Assembly: GCA_958299035.1 (NCBI GenBank)
Contig: CATQJL010000112.1
Coordinates: 14,484,880 to 14,548,879 of the forward strand
Length of the DNA: 64,000 bases
Source of the DNA: Cylicocyclus nassatus
Lineage: Eukaryota > Nematoda > Chromadorea > Rhabditida > Strongylidae
Direction: 5' to 3'
The notes below the pieces were generated by a model. That model was given only the letters and a program-made list of their open reading frames with translations. It was not told where the DNA came from and made no database searches. Shown in pieces: positions 13,520-27,100 of the stretch. Numbering within the stretch: position 1 is the first letter of the stretch; every line of letters begins with the position of its first letter. The translations under genes and the position numbers were made by a program.

Positions 13520-15601
13520 TACATTTCTACAAATGCAAGGAATCCGAGCAGTGAAGTGCTTCACATAAGGAGATTCTAATCCGCATAATGCTACGTCTAT
13601 TGCTATGACTAATTTGTGGGGATGAGTCAGGATTTCAACAACAGGAGGGAGATACCTACCAGAGCTCCTATATTCTTATCAAAAACTGTACATCGTTCAA
13701 ACAGCAGTACGTAAGATACAAAAACCTTTAAAAAATTGATTGTACAAAAATTATTACGATTTGCATTTTTGAGCACAAAACATAGACAATAGCTGAATTT
13801 TGAAACGATTTCGATGGAGAAAACTTGAGAGTGGAAGACCCCTAACTGAAAATTTCACACATTCTTTTTAACAAAGTTAAATTGCTCACAGTCAGTTTAC
13901 TCTTAAGTATCATTTTCTGAGAAAAGGTTGGCACGTACGTTTTGCAACTAATATTATAACTTTTCTCTTTTTGAGCATGACGCATTTGTGTTTGGGCATA
14001 ATGGTGGGCTACAAATGTGCGCAAACAGTTTGGTTTTTGTTAGCGAAATAGAAAAAATTCATGCAAAGCTGGCCAAGTTCGAAATTTCAAGGATCGGAAG
14101 GCCACAAATAAAGCATTTCTCAGTCTTAATCAATTGCATCAAGCCGAAACTGTGTAGATGATTAGAGTTTCCTCTGTCAATAATCTGGGTGCAGTTTCGG
14201 CTTGATGTATTTGATTCAGGTTGAGAATGGCTTTGTTTTTGGTATTCGGATCTTACAATTCGAATTTGACAAGCCTTCAAAAAAATGCATAAATATTCTC
14301 CATTTCGCACAAAAAATCAAGTTTCGGGCATTTTTAGCCTACTATCTGGTCTATGTTATGCCAAAAATAAATGCGTTACGGTTAAAAAGAGGAAAGTTTC
14401 GAAGTTAGCAGCATATCTTATGTACCAACCTATTATTTTTAGATGCAGAGTAAGAGTCTCTATAATAGTTAGTGAAACACATTGTTGGTGATTATAGATG
14501 CTTACGGCTTGTAAGCAGTTGTAATTGACAACAAAGACAAATTGACTGTTTTGGCTCTAATTATGAGTTACAAAAATGCTCAGCAAAACATATGACATAA
14601 CAAAACGGAAACTTAGCCAAGGGAGAAAAACAAAAAATAGACGAGGATGATGTTTTTTAAATGTAGTAGAATGAACCCTTACATAACTCCCAAAAGCAAA
14701 AATCGGTAAACATTTGTCAAAGCAAGATGAAAAGAAAGTATGCCCAAAGGATGACTGCTGGTGCAATCGATCCTAAATTGATTGGATTGATATACAATGG
14801 GTCATTAGGTGATAAGTGTGAACCAGAGGTCAATGTGCGGCTCCCATGAAGAATCTTATTGGAAGAAAATCGGTATTGATGGTGTTTAGAGGACTCATTC
14901 TTTGGCAAAACTTGATGGCAAACCATTATGAAGCCGCGATGTTCTAGTGACTCTCATCGTCAATCATACCGTACTCTCTACCGTAATCGAGCGGGAAGAG
15001 TACGGTACTGGGCGAGAGTTAACAGCCGAATTTCCTGATAAGAAGAAACATCGCAAAACAAAGTAAAACGCGTACCCGCCAGATGTCATTTTTGCTTCCG
15101 CCTAACAAGGAAGAAGAAAAGACGTAGGTCTTCAGACAATGGCTTTGTTTGTGGGCTCGGGAGGGCACAGTCTTTGAGTGGCTTTCTATTTTCGGTTCAT
15201 AAAGAAAACAGAGGGTAAGAATAAATAAAGTGCACTGAGTACAAATCCATTATCCGATTAGGGCTCTTTTAATAGACAACCCTCTCCCCCCGCAGATATT
15301 TGATCGTAAGTCTGAAAATAACGTTCTACAATCAACAATTTGGGTTCGTTCAACTCTTGAATGCCATACAGAGTGTAACAGCAAGAACTTCTAGCGCAAA
15401 AGATTGTAGAATCCTCATAATTGGTAATACTCTGAATGTTCTACGGTAACAGACATGCTTACAAGTAAATGTGCCTTTCCTTTGCTTACTTCAGGGTTTT
15501 AAGACATAAATATCAAAAAGAGATAAAAAGGTGAAAAATTCCAATTTCCTTCTTACTTCGTATTTGACACCGCCTTTGGAGTAAAATTTCGAGGCGATGT
15601 A

Positions 15602-16550
15602 TTAGGTTGTCCGGAAATTAATGCCCTTTTTGAATTTCAATCGCAATAAGTCATACACTTCTCATTTCTAAGTAGGTTGCAAAAAATCATTCGATAGAGC
15701 AAAGCAAGCTCTACAAGATGGCAGTCTTGGTTTAGCAATAGCTCTAATCCACCACGAGTTTCGAGCCAAAGACTAAAAAGATTCGACTGCTCGGAAAATT
15801 GAGAAAAATCGTAACTCAGTTCATAAAATACTTAGAAAAATTCTAACTTGTTCACGCAAACACTATCCACATAAGACATCAATATACGCCGTTGCCGGAG
15901 TTTTTTCTCTGTTAGAAACCAAGAAAACGGAAATTTTCATGCATTTGCCAAAGTGATGCTGTGCCGTCCCCACATAGGTGATTGTATACCACAAGCCTGT
16001 AGAAGCACAGACTTAAATTTTCAGCTCTCTACAAGCTTTAGTTCTCGAAAAATTTGAATTTTAGCTTGGACCACCTAACTAGGGAAAGCTATATTCGGTA
16101 TTTCTCGAGAACTAAAGCTTGTAGAGAGCTGGAAATTCAAGTCTGTACTTCTACAGGCTTGTGGTATACAACTACCTATGTGGGGACGGCACAGCATCAC
16201 TTTGGCAAATGCATGAAAATTTCCGTTTTCTTGGTTTCTAACAGAGAAAAAATATGGCAACGGCGTATATTGATGTCTTATGTGGATAGTGTTTGCGTGA
16301 ACAAGTTAGAATTTTTGTAGGTTTTTTATGAACTGAGTTACGATTTTTTTCGATTTTTCGGACTGCTGAGTATTTTTAGTTTTTGGCTTGAAACTCGAGA
16401 TGGATGAGAGCTGTTGCAAAATCAAGACGGCCATCTTGTAGAGCTTGCTTTGCTCTATCAAATGGTACTTTGCAACCTATTCAGTGGTGAGAAGTGTATG
16501 ACTTAGTGCGGTTGAAATTTAAAACGGGCGTTAATTTCCGGACAACCTAA
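15602..16550. mobile_element. Mariner-like fold-back element, 949 bp
   Basis: The element starts TTAGGTTGTCCGGAAATTAA and ends in the inverse, with TA on both sides. The two arms are near-perfect inverted repeats of about 470 bp meeting near 16,070. A TTAGGTTG terminus and a TA target fit the mariner superfamily. A second copy of the same family is at 37,841-38,780. There is no transposase. Confidence 0.9.
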
Positions 16551-18439
16551 TAAATCTTATGAAAAGCCCTGAAGACTTTGCCCAGGTTCTATAAGATTAC
16601 GTCAATCCGTAGGAGCAAAGGAAAATCCCAAGATTATGGCTTAACACCTCTACTTGGTGAAAAGTGACGCTTGTAGAGAAAAAGTTGACCTTTTTTGTGA
16701 CGATATACTGATAAACATAACGTCGATTAAACTGCTTATTAGTTAGCTCGCTTTTTTACTGTTTAGTGTCTGTATCTAAAGAGAAATTACCTATTACACT
16801 AAGTTTGCGTCAGACACTATGTTTACAGAGCTTTGAATGTACGCATCCAACACAGAATAAAAGGCAGTATTTGAGCAAGTTTTTCAAGTAGAAGGTCAAA
16901 AGTTCTATGATATGCTGGAAAATCAAAGCGAATAACTCGAAAATTTTATAATCCCACCATTCAGGGTAGCTGGTAAAAAAGGTAAGTTACAGTTACAGTT
17001 CAACAAAACTGTATTATTAAATTCTCTGCTGAGCTGCAGTCTTTCTCATAGAGGGCCATAGAAAATATAATAAATCCAAAAAAACTCGAAAAACATAAAA
17101 GTGAAATTATTCGCAAGCAGAAATTAGCGCTGGGTTCACATTCCCCAATTTAACTGCATGCATTGAGTCTTCATATGTCCGTCAAGGATTTTCTAGCATT
17201 GATATTTACTACAGAAATGTCTCGACAAAAGTTCAGATTTTGCAAAAGACCTGCAAGCTCAATCAAACTGAGATGCCACGTATTAAATTGCTGTCAACAA
17301 AGACAGAAGTACAGTACCTTTCAACTCAAGTGACCACAGGTACCAATTTATAAGACATAATGAATAGGTCATAATGCCTAACTAAATATCGGTGTCATAC
17401 TTCCTCTCTCTTTCTATCAAGCGAATGAACGGGTACATGGGAAAGCAAAAAAAAAACAAAAACAAAAACAAATAAACACACAACAAAAAAATATTAGGGC
17501 AGATCAAAACACTATTAATTACTGTCCGCGAGATAGTGATTCCTATTTTTTCAAAGCCTAATATCATGTGCTTTTAAATCTGGTAATTTGCAATATTCAA
17601 AAATAGTTTTTGAACAGATAGCAAAGCACACATACAATTGTTTATAGAACCCATATGACACGACAGAATTTGTTTTGAGCGATTTCTACTCATCAAGGTA
17701 TAATTTTGAACCTGTTGTGAGATTATGGCTATTTTCTGTAAGTCCTTTATTTTACGCTGTTATGCTCAGTAGAATAATTGTTTCGTACTTTCGAATAGAT
17801 TTAAAACTTGTTTATCGCGAATCTGTTGCAGAAACTAAAGCAAATGCCAGAAAGGACTAAAAGTAATCGAGATTAGGCAATTTTCAATTTAGCTCAGTTG
17901 ATCGTTTACCATATTCACACTTAACAAGTGCTCAGGTTTCCATAGAGCAAGAAAAGCAAAAGATCTGGTTTCAGGTTCAAACACTTTGTAGATAAAACAA
18001 CATTCATCAAAAAGCTGGCACTTAGGATGGTTTCTATATCCATGAGAGCTCGGTTCCATTGGAGAAAACTGCATACTGGATGAGAAGGATCGAATTAATG
18101 GGAGCGAATAAATATTTTAATTTTTTCTGTATTTAAGAAGTTGGAAAATGAAAATGAGCAAATACGGGGAAAATAGATAAAAAATGAAGCCAAGTCTTTC
18201 GCATATGCAGGACAAACAAGACTTTTTGAGCAGTTTTAAGGGAATAAGGATTTGCTAGCAGTTTTTGAGACAAAATTAAAAAAGGTTTCAGACAGTTGCC
18301 GTATACCAAGAGAAGTAAGTATGAGGGGACCGTGTGAAGGAGACGACATGTGCCCGCGAGAATGGCCATCAAATCGCAGTTTTCTTTTTTGCACTCCATG
18401 GCCATTTTTTACGCGCAGGTGTTATTGGCACCGCAAGAA

Positions 18440-20990
18440 CACTATACAGTTGTATTTGCTAGACTGGATCTTACAGTTAACAAGGATATCGTATTATTTA
18501 GAATATGACTGAACAGAAAAGTTTTTATGGGAAAATTCGAGACACATGAGCAGCGATTGCGCATTATGATATCATCCACTGTGAGGATCCTAGATTATGA
18601 TTAGTAAAACCTAACCAAGGGACCCCAGTTGCGTTTTGTGAGTAGCTGTTTCGAACTTATTAATAGTGCAATGACGTAAAGCAGTTACTTCTATAAACAA
18701 CATTAGCTAATTGAGAGTCATGCGCCCGGATAGAACCCTCGATAGAGTACATTGTAACGCGGACAAGCCTTCGTGGACACCTGCTACAAACCAAGTCTCT
18801 CTGCGCACCGCAAATTGTACCAGTTGCACGCGCAATTAGAGTACTCGTTTACGTCTTTTTCCGTAAAAAGCTCACAAGCTTGTTTTGCTGTCTTAAATCC
18901 TACTGTATCACGTGAGAGCGTAAGTACTATAATATAATAGCACACACTATTTTTGAAATTTACCCTTTGATTTCTTTTCGCAGTTGTTAAGAAAGTGCTC
19001 TTGAATAATTGGAAATAGAAAGTACAGCACAACTTCTCGAACTTTTGCACATAAGCTCAGCTTGCATTCAAAACCAGCAAAGCGTATATTCTCCATATTT
19101 AGCGCATATCCGCATATTTGCAGAGTAATAAGAAATCTGCAGAAAGGCATACTAAAAGCTCTGAGAATAGCTTGATTTAGGCATGAGAAAAAGAAAAGCG
19201 TATAAATGGGATGCCATTAGTGATCATATGCTCATGGTAAAAAAAAGCAGCTACATCTTTCGAGATGAATCATGCAAAACACAAAAAGTGATCAAATCGA
19301 CTCATTTCCGCTGCAAGGTATACTGTAAAAAATAGCAAATCAGCACCAAATTCAAGCAATAATGCAAGTGCAGAGAACGACTAATTATTTTGAATATTGT
19401 AATCAATCTCTATTATGAATTAAGTATAATGGAATGGTTCCAAAGTAAGCGATTATTTTCATGAAGATGAAAAACCAAGGTAGGTCAAGCCTTCAAAATT
19501 AATTTCAAAATGCTTCTTGTGATTTTGCACCTTTGCAGCTCAGATTCCACAAACGAAGTGGCATGGCTTTGCCATACTTGTGAAGAGCTCTTTCTAGGAA
19601 ACCAATTCAGCATTTATAAAATTTATGAAATTATTCTAATCTAGATAGACACCAATGGCCGACCCAAAATTTCCGCCGGGATAGGGGGGGGGGGGCTCAT
19701 GGGGGACGAAAAGTTTTTCGGACGAAGGTGTGGCGTAGCCCTTACTCTAGAAATTGTTTGGGATGCCTCCCAGAATTTTTGCGGGCCCATAATTCCGAAA
19801 TTTTAGGAAGTGACTCGCGGGAACCGCGCCTTTGAAAATTGCGCACCTAATTTGGATTTTTACAATTTCAAAAGTTACTTTGATCATTTACAAGTAGAAG
19901 CAAGTCACTCTTTTTATAATTGAAGTACAAAGAAGCATAAAACGATCCTATCGCAGGTTGCTCGGTATAAAAAGATGCTCCATTTCGATAATATGCTTCA
20001 CTTTACAAACCTTCAAGACTTCGAGTCGCTTCTATCAAGCTAAGCTAATTGCGAATCCAAACGATCATAGACTGACATGATTTAGAAATAACTTGGCTTG
20101 AATACGGATAGTGAGACTCGAGGATGGCAAAATGCGCACTGAAGATGGGAAAACCCTCTGTTTTCAAGGAAGAACTGTGATCAAAGATTTGAAGAGAACA
20201 AATATTTTCAACTCACAAATGGCGGAATAATTGCAAAAATTATGGACATGAATTGAGGGATTCGAACTTATGTTGCCTTCTATTCTCTCACTGAAGCTGT
20301 ATTCCGTGAATCACGTAATCATTTGAAAACTTTGGCATGATACCCAAGTTTTGCTATAATTTAGCTTATGTTTTGTTCGCAATGGTCTTCCCATCAAATG
20401 AATAAATATTTGGAGTACTTGTGAATCTCATTCCGAGAGCTTCTGTGATAGAAAAATTGGCGATAAAAAATACGAAAATAATACCAATAGAAAATTAAAA
20501 ATAATGCTCGAAGTGTGTTTCTACAGAGTCTTTACTCCTACAGAGTTCCCTCTTAGTTTTTAAAAGTGTGTTTCTATCGAGTCCGTACCATCTGAGGGCA
20601 ATGTCTACTAACAAGGTTCCAATCACCATGAATTCTCGATCTACAAAGCAAAATGATTTTATTCAAAACAACCCCGCTTTTGCTCGCTTCAAAGGAAATT
20701 TACTGATCCGACTGAAGACTGGAAAAGAAAGCTTCCCACTTTCACAGAAAAAAGAGGTCTTTGTCTCTCAGCAGACCAAAGAGCTCCTAAACGGAGTAGT
20801 GTCCAAATCTTTGTGACTCTTTGTCCAGACGAAGCGCCTATGTCAGCACGCATCTGGGTTTGTTTTTTGGCGTAAATTACCAAAAAAAAAAAGAAATTCG
20901 TTCTGCTCAAAGCACCAGCTGCGCCTATTACGAGCCATGAGGCTTTTTCACAAAGATGTCATGAAGGAATCTTTGGCTATGAACTATACA
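18440..20990 (+). repeat. Direct duplication, copy 1 (partner 21,935-24,190)
   Basis: This segment and 21,935-24,190 match closely over more than 2 kb. The stretch around TTGAGAGTCATGCGCCCGG lies at 18,711 and 22,197, and the block with GATAGTGAGACTCGAGG lies near 20,107 and 23,349. The offset falls from about 3,486 to about 3,242 bases, because one copy carries extra sequence, including the G-rich part near 19,690. Similarity is much higher than between the older array units, so this is a later duplication. Confidence 0.85.
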
Positions 20991-21934
20991 TCAACTCTGC
21001 TGCGACTAAGCGTTCTCTCCACCGCGAGATTTCAGCTTAAGTCTGCTGTTAAAAAAAGTATTAAAATCATATGATCTTTTCCAATTTGCTATAGTCTTCC
21101 AGACCTGTAGGTGTAAAAGCTGTTAATTTACGGAATCGTTACAATTTGCAAAGTGTCAAATCTGGTCAGGAGCTAACAAGAGACGGTCACAGAGATTTAC
21201 AGCTCTAAGATTTTGCTGTTAACAGAAGAGAGAGTTGTATATTCTGGTGCAGAAGTAAACGGACGAACGGATGAACCTGTAGGTGGAGTGGAGAGGAAGA
21301 AGGGAAGAAAGCTTCAAAGCTGAATGGGCCGCAATCTGCGACCGCTTACGAAATATGGTAATCTTTTGTTTTTTTTTCCAGAAACATTTATGAATTTGTG
21401 GAAGATTTTGAGCTTGTAAGACTTTTGTGTGGGCCCTCGGCATCTCCCCTCCTCCTCTTTTGACCACTGTTTCTATTCGATGCACACCAAATCTTACAGA
21501 TATCTGAGTATAATGAATTTATGTAAGGCAAACTGAAGGGTTATTACGAAAAAATGCTTGTCATCAGCAATTATTATAGACAACACAACAGAGACATAAT
21601 ATTACACCAAGCTACGCTTAGAGTGAATCGTGCCAGCGCCATTCCAGCGCCGTGCCGGAACGTTTAACGATCAATACGAGTGGGCGCGCGTTTTTCAACA
21701 GAAAAATAGTGCTGGCACAGCTACACGTGTAACTCTGAACGCCGCCTCTGTAATAGCCTATTCGAACATTTCAAGCTTGTCTCTTAATTGACACTCGCAT
21801 GTTTACAAAGTCAGCCCTAAGTAAGGGACTATGAAAGGTATTATTGCACCCCAAAATAACATCAGCATTCGCGAGATCTTCTAAATACTAGAATGCCCAG
21901 GTTACAAGAAAGGAGGCCCTTTAACTCTATCGAT

Positions 21935-24190
21935 TGTATTTGCTAGACCAAATCTTACAGTTAACAAGAATGTCGTATTGTTTCGGATATGACGGAACAG
22001 AATTTTTCATTGAAAGAATAATTCGAGACAGATGAGCAGTGATTGCGTATTATGATATCATCCACTGTGAAGATCCTAGATTATGATTAGCAAAACCCAA
22101 CCAAGGGATCCCAGATGCGTTTTGTGAATAGCTGTTTCGAACTTATTAATAGTGCAATAACGTAAAGCAGTTACTTCTATAAACAACATTAGCTAATTGA
22201 GAGTCATGCGCCCGGATAGAACCCTCGATAGAGTACAATGTAACGCGGACAAGCCTCATGGACACCTGCTACAAACCAAGCCTCTCTGCATACTGCAAAT
22301 TGTACCAGATGCACGCGCAATTAGTAGTCGTTTACGTTTTTTATTCTCGTAAAAAGCTCACAAGCTTGTTTTGCTGTCTTAAATCCTACTGTATCACGTG
22401 AGAGCGTGAATACAATAACACAATAGCACACACTATTGGAATCTACCCTTTGCCATTTCTTCTCGCAGTTGTTAAGAAAGTACTCTTGAATAATTGAAAA
22501 TAGTAAGTACAACACAACTTCTCGAAGTTTCGCACACAAGCTCAGCTTGCATTCAAAACCAGCAAAGCGTATATTCTCCAAATTTAGTGCATATCCGCAT
22601 ATTTGCAGAGTAATGGGAAATCTGCAGAAAGGCATACTAAAAGCTCTGAGAATAGCTTGATTTAGGCATGAGAAAAAGAAAAGCGTATAAATGGGATGCC
22701 ATTAGTGATCATATGCTCATGGTAAAAAAAGCAGCTACATTTTTCGAGATGAATCATGCAAAACACAAAAAATATAACCAAAGCGACTCATTTCCGCTGC
22801 AAGGTATACTGTAGAAATAGCAAATCAGCGCCAGATTCAAGCAATATTGTGCAAATGCAGAGAACGACTGACTATTGTGAATTATAAAATAAGTACAGTG
22901 GAATGGTTTAAAAATAAGCGAGCATTTTCAGAAGAGAATTACTCACTGAGAAACCAAGGCTTAGGTCAAGCCTTCAGAAGTAATATTAGGGTGCTTCTGA
23001 TTTTTGCAGCGGTGAGAGATGAGAAAATTGGATGCCTTCCAAAATTTTGCAAGCCCATCGCCCCGAAATTTGAGGATGCCACTATAAAAAAGTTTTCACG
23101 GCCTTGAATTTGAACTTTTTTGTAAAAATAACCATTCACAAATAAAAGACTTGCACATTTCATAATTAAGCTGCAAAGAAGTATAGAGCGATCCTATTGC
23201 AGACTGCTGGGTGTAAAAAAATGCTCCATTCCAAATTTTAAGTTTTGTGACGTTGATTCCCAAGACTTTCAGTCACTTCAGCTAAGTTAATTGCGAATCC
23301 AGACGATCATAGGTTGACATGATTTAGAAATAACTTGGCTTGAATACGGATAGTGAGACTCGAGGATGGCAAAATGCGCACTGAAGATGGGAAAACCCTC
23401 TGTTTTCAAGGAAGAACTGTGATCAAAGATTTGAAGAGAACAAATATTTTCAACTCACAAATGGCGGAATAATTGCAAAAATTATGGACATGAATTGAGG
23501 GATTCAAATTTATGTTGCCTTCTATTCTCTCACTGAAGCTGTATTCCGTGAATCACGATATCATTTGAAAACTTTGGCATGATACCCAAGTTTTGGTAGA
23601 ATTTAATTTATGTTTTGTTCGCGATGGTCTTCCGATCAAATATATATGCATTTGGAGTACTTGTAAATCTCATTGTGAGAGTTCGATAAAAAATTGGCAA
23701 TAAGTACGAAGAAATTAGAATTGATGCTCGAAGTGTGTTTCTATCCCTACTTCTATCGAGTTCCCTCTAAGTTTTTAAAAGTGTTTTTCTATCGAGTCCT
23801 TACCATTTTGAGGGCAATATTTACTGGCAAGGCTCCAATCCGGTATAAATTCTTAGCAATCTACAAAATTGACTGACTTTATTCAAAAAGACTCTGCTTT
23901 TTGCTCGTTTCTGGGGAATTTACTGAGCTGACTGATGGCCAAAAAACAAAGCCCCCCATTTTCACAGTAAAAGAAGGTCTTCGTCTGTGAGCAGATCAAA
24001 GAGCTTAACGGAGTAGTGTCTAAATCTTCGTGACTCTTTGTCCAGAAGGAGCGCCCATGTCAGAGCGCACATTTGGCTTTGTTCTGGCATAAATTACCCA
24101 AAAAAGAAGCTCCTTCTCCCAAAGCACCAGCTGCGGCTACCACGAGCCAGGCGGCTTTTCCACAAATATGTCCTTAGGAAGCTGTCGGCT
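21935..24190 (+). repeat. Direct duplication, copy 2 (partner 18,440-20,990)
   Basis: This is the second copy of the recent duplication. It is followed by the rest of the array unit (landmarks near 24,310, 24,460 and 24,710). Beyond about 24,840 the sequence up to 25,150 does not match the other units. It holds a 133-codon minus-strand open stretch that begins with GTG, has no evident splice sites and is near the length expected by chance. Confidence 0.8.
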
Positions 24191-27100
24191 GCTAAAGTTT
24201 ACACAAATTCTGCTGCGATTAAGTCTAATCTATCATACCAGCGCGAAATTTCAGCTTAAATTTATTGGTACTAGAGATTATATGATCTTTTCCATTTTAA
24301 GAATATTTGTCCAGACTTGTGGGTGTAAAAGCTGTTAATCTATAGGATTGTCTGCATAATTTGCAAATTGCTAAATTCAATCAATGGTTGACAATTTCAT
24401 ACTTATAGTATCACTGATTTCCCGAATGACTGAAACGGGACCTCCAAGCGTGCTGGTGCAGAAGTGAATGACTGCACGGACGAAAAAGAGTAAGGGAATT
24501 GGAAAAAGTATTCGAAAAGGAAATAGGCCAGTGACCTGCGAACGACGCTTGCAGCATTCGATAAAAATGGTAAGTTTTAAGTCGACTCTTGAGCGCAGGA
24601 TAGCTACAAAGCCAGTCTTTATCATGCTAGCAAACCATTCTTTACAGTGTTAGTATAGCAAATATAGTGACTACAGCCGGGAATTAATATCCTTTTGACA
24701 TTTGCTAGCAAAATGACGCAAATCAACCACAACACCTTCTTACAGATGCAGAGAATACAAAGAGTAAGATAACTTGGGATTTTAAACCGCTCCATGCTAC
24801 GTCCGTTGTGATGATAATACACATACAGCATTGAATCAGGCTTTCTTCAAAATTAGATACATGGGAAAAAGTCCTACATTCTCCTTGTGAACGCCACTCA
24901 TTCCAAGATACTGATTCTACAACGTTCATTTCTGTAAAAGTTGTGCGCTGAGATGTTTCATATAAACCTTTTTTGTGAAAAATTGTGAGGTTATCCAACT
25001 GAAACGAACACTCTTCATGTTGTGGTACTGTGATGTACAGTACGGTACATTTTGAGCAGTTCCAAATTTGAAAAATATTGCCATCGACAGAGTTGAGTAG
25101 ACGAGAAACTTGCGTAAAAATCACAACGATTTTTCAGATTTCCTAAGAATTACAATTTCTAGCATGTTTGAATAAATTTGCAAGGAAAGAAGTACATAGA
25201 TCGTACTTTTCAGTTAAACGTGTAAAAAATAGCTGCTACAATTTCATTTTGCAAACGAAGAGATAATAACAATCCTCAAAAATGTAGCTTATAGCTTTCT
25301 CAATACAAACTATTTTAATAATCATATGCGTAGCAAGAACCTCTATAATAAGAAGTGATTGTCATTTGTTGGCAATCATAAGCTTCACATGGTAATAAGC
25401 ATATGCAAGAGCAAAAGTAAAACTGGCTGTTATCCCCTCTAATGATAAATTGGAATAAAAGTGGTCAGCAAAACATGGTGGCGATGACATGACGAGGAAA
25501 AAAGTCGACCAAGTGAAAAAAAGCAGAAATAAAGAATAAGGATTATTTGAGGACCTCCTAGATATGAGAGTATAGACAATCAAAACTCTCAAAAGCAATA
25601 GTCGGCGATTGTCAAAGCAAAATGAAGGGAGGGGATGCTCAAAAGGTCACTGCAGGTGTGACCGAACACAAAAATTGGACTGATATACAATAGGTTATTG
25701 AGATGATATTGTTGTGTCCCTGGCGGTGAGTTCCAGTGAAAAAAAATCGTTAAAAAAAATCAAATACAATCTGATAGACATTCATGCAACAAAAATTTAT
25801 TGAACTGCTATGGAGATGCTAATTTTTAGTAATTGAATTTCCAGCCCGGACCGTACTTTCCTACCGTACTCAAGAGGAAAAATTACGGTACTGGGTGACA
25901 GTTTAGAGTTCAATTTAACATTTGCATTTGCGAAACAAATGATGCATTTATACTGCACAGCCATGAGATGTTTTTCTGCTTCCGCCTAACCAGGAAGAAA
26001 AAAATAGTTCTTCAGCTGTTGGCTTTGTTTGTGAGCTAGGGAAACATATCAATCTTCATTTCTGTCAATTTACAAAGCGTAATGAAAAAGTGAAGAATGA
26101 ATTTAGTGCACTAAGACGATTACCGAATAGGCCTCTTTCGATAGGCAGCCCCGAAGACATCTGATTGTAAGTTCGAAAAATCACCCGCTTATAGATAAAC
26201 AGGAAATTAGGCTCATATCTTGCATGTCACGCCAAGTGTGATAGCATGCAAGGATTTTCCAGTGTAAAACTTAATGAATTCTTCAGAATTCATGGTGCTT
26301 TGAATATTTCATGGTACAAGAAACCAGCTAACATGCAAACGAGCCTTTAACGTTGACTACTCAAAGCGAACTCCAAATCACATCTAGTGTACACATCGTA
26401 CCCCGGAAATTTTTAAGATCAAAATCAATTTATATTTTTTCTCAAAAATAGAATCACTGTAAATTCCTAAATTTTCTCAATCTACCACATCTATGAGACT
26501 ACTTTCTAAAAAAAAGAGCAAACCAATCAATTCACATAGCAATATTTCCGTCAATAATTCGAAATATTTACTTCAATGCGAATATTGCAGCAACATAAGC
26601 AACGTTATTTCCTCGGCACGATTTTTATATCAATGACCGTTGATTATCGCTTGAAAGACCAAACTGCCAATTTTGTTTAGGAAAAGAAGCCAAAAAGCTT
26701 TTTTCGATTTTCAAGCAAATACACATAATCACTACATGAAAAGATTCAAAAAGATGTTGCTCGTGCTTTAATATTCCAAAGGCAAAGCAGCACGGACTCA
26801 CTGAAAAGCAAGAATTTGTTTATTATTATACTACTATTCTAGAATCAACCCCGCATCCGGAGGAAGATCTTCAAAGCAAACAAAGCCAATGAGATTTTTA
26901 TGAGAAGCGCTGATGTCATGCCAGTTTTTTGGAAAGCACATCCGGGCATTACGTAAAACTAAACCGTCGGCTCTGGAAAACTAATATCTGATGGAAAATG
27001 TGACGCTGAAAAAAAAAGTTTCAGGGCCATATGACATTTTAGTAATGAAGATAATGTTGATCAAATTACATAACAATTGCTTTGCCTTTTTACTCCCAGC

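Larger units (their letters stand above)
1..13700. repeat. Tandem-array unit 1 (decayed, boundaries approximate)
   Basis: This stretch carries a series of sequence blocks that recur in the same order in later units. Examples are the block around 415-463 (again near 14,534), around 964 (again near 15,101 and 25,977), around 5,402-5,518 (again near 19,040, 22,530, 29,050 and 35,260), around 6,480-6,560 (again near 20,100, 23,345, 29,680 and 35,965), and around 11,320-11,480 (again near 21,105, 24,310 and 31,880). Inserted elements are listed separately. I could not assemble a gene in the intervening DNA. The longest frames outside inserted elements are about 100 codons, which is expected by chance at this base composition. 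A homopolymer of C lies at 1,141-1,160. Confidence 0.7.
13700..21900. repeat. Tandem-array unit 2 (decayed)
   Basis: This unit repeats the landmark order of unit 1: 14,505-14,600, 15,101-15,150, about 17,350, about 18,040, about 19,040, about 20,100, about 20,830, about 21,105 and about 21,244. A mariner-like fold-back sits inside it. A G homopolymer lies at 19,686-19,697, and a small GC-rich islet near 21,630-21,700 holds two CCAGCGCC repeats. Nothing that looks like an intact gene was found. Confidence 0.65.

Noticed and set aside
24723..25124. 133-codon minus-strand stretch with several cysteines
   Set aside because: It begins at GTG, has no clear acceptor or donor, is not repeated in other array units, and one frame of this length is expected by chance in 64 kb of such DNA. 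A transcript would change this view.
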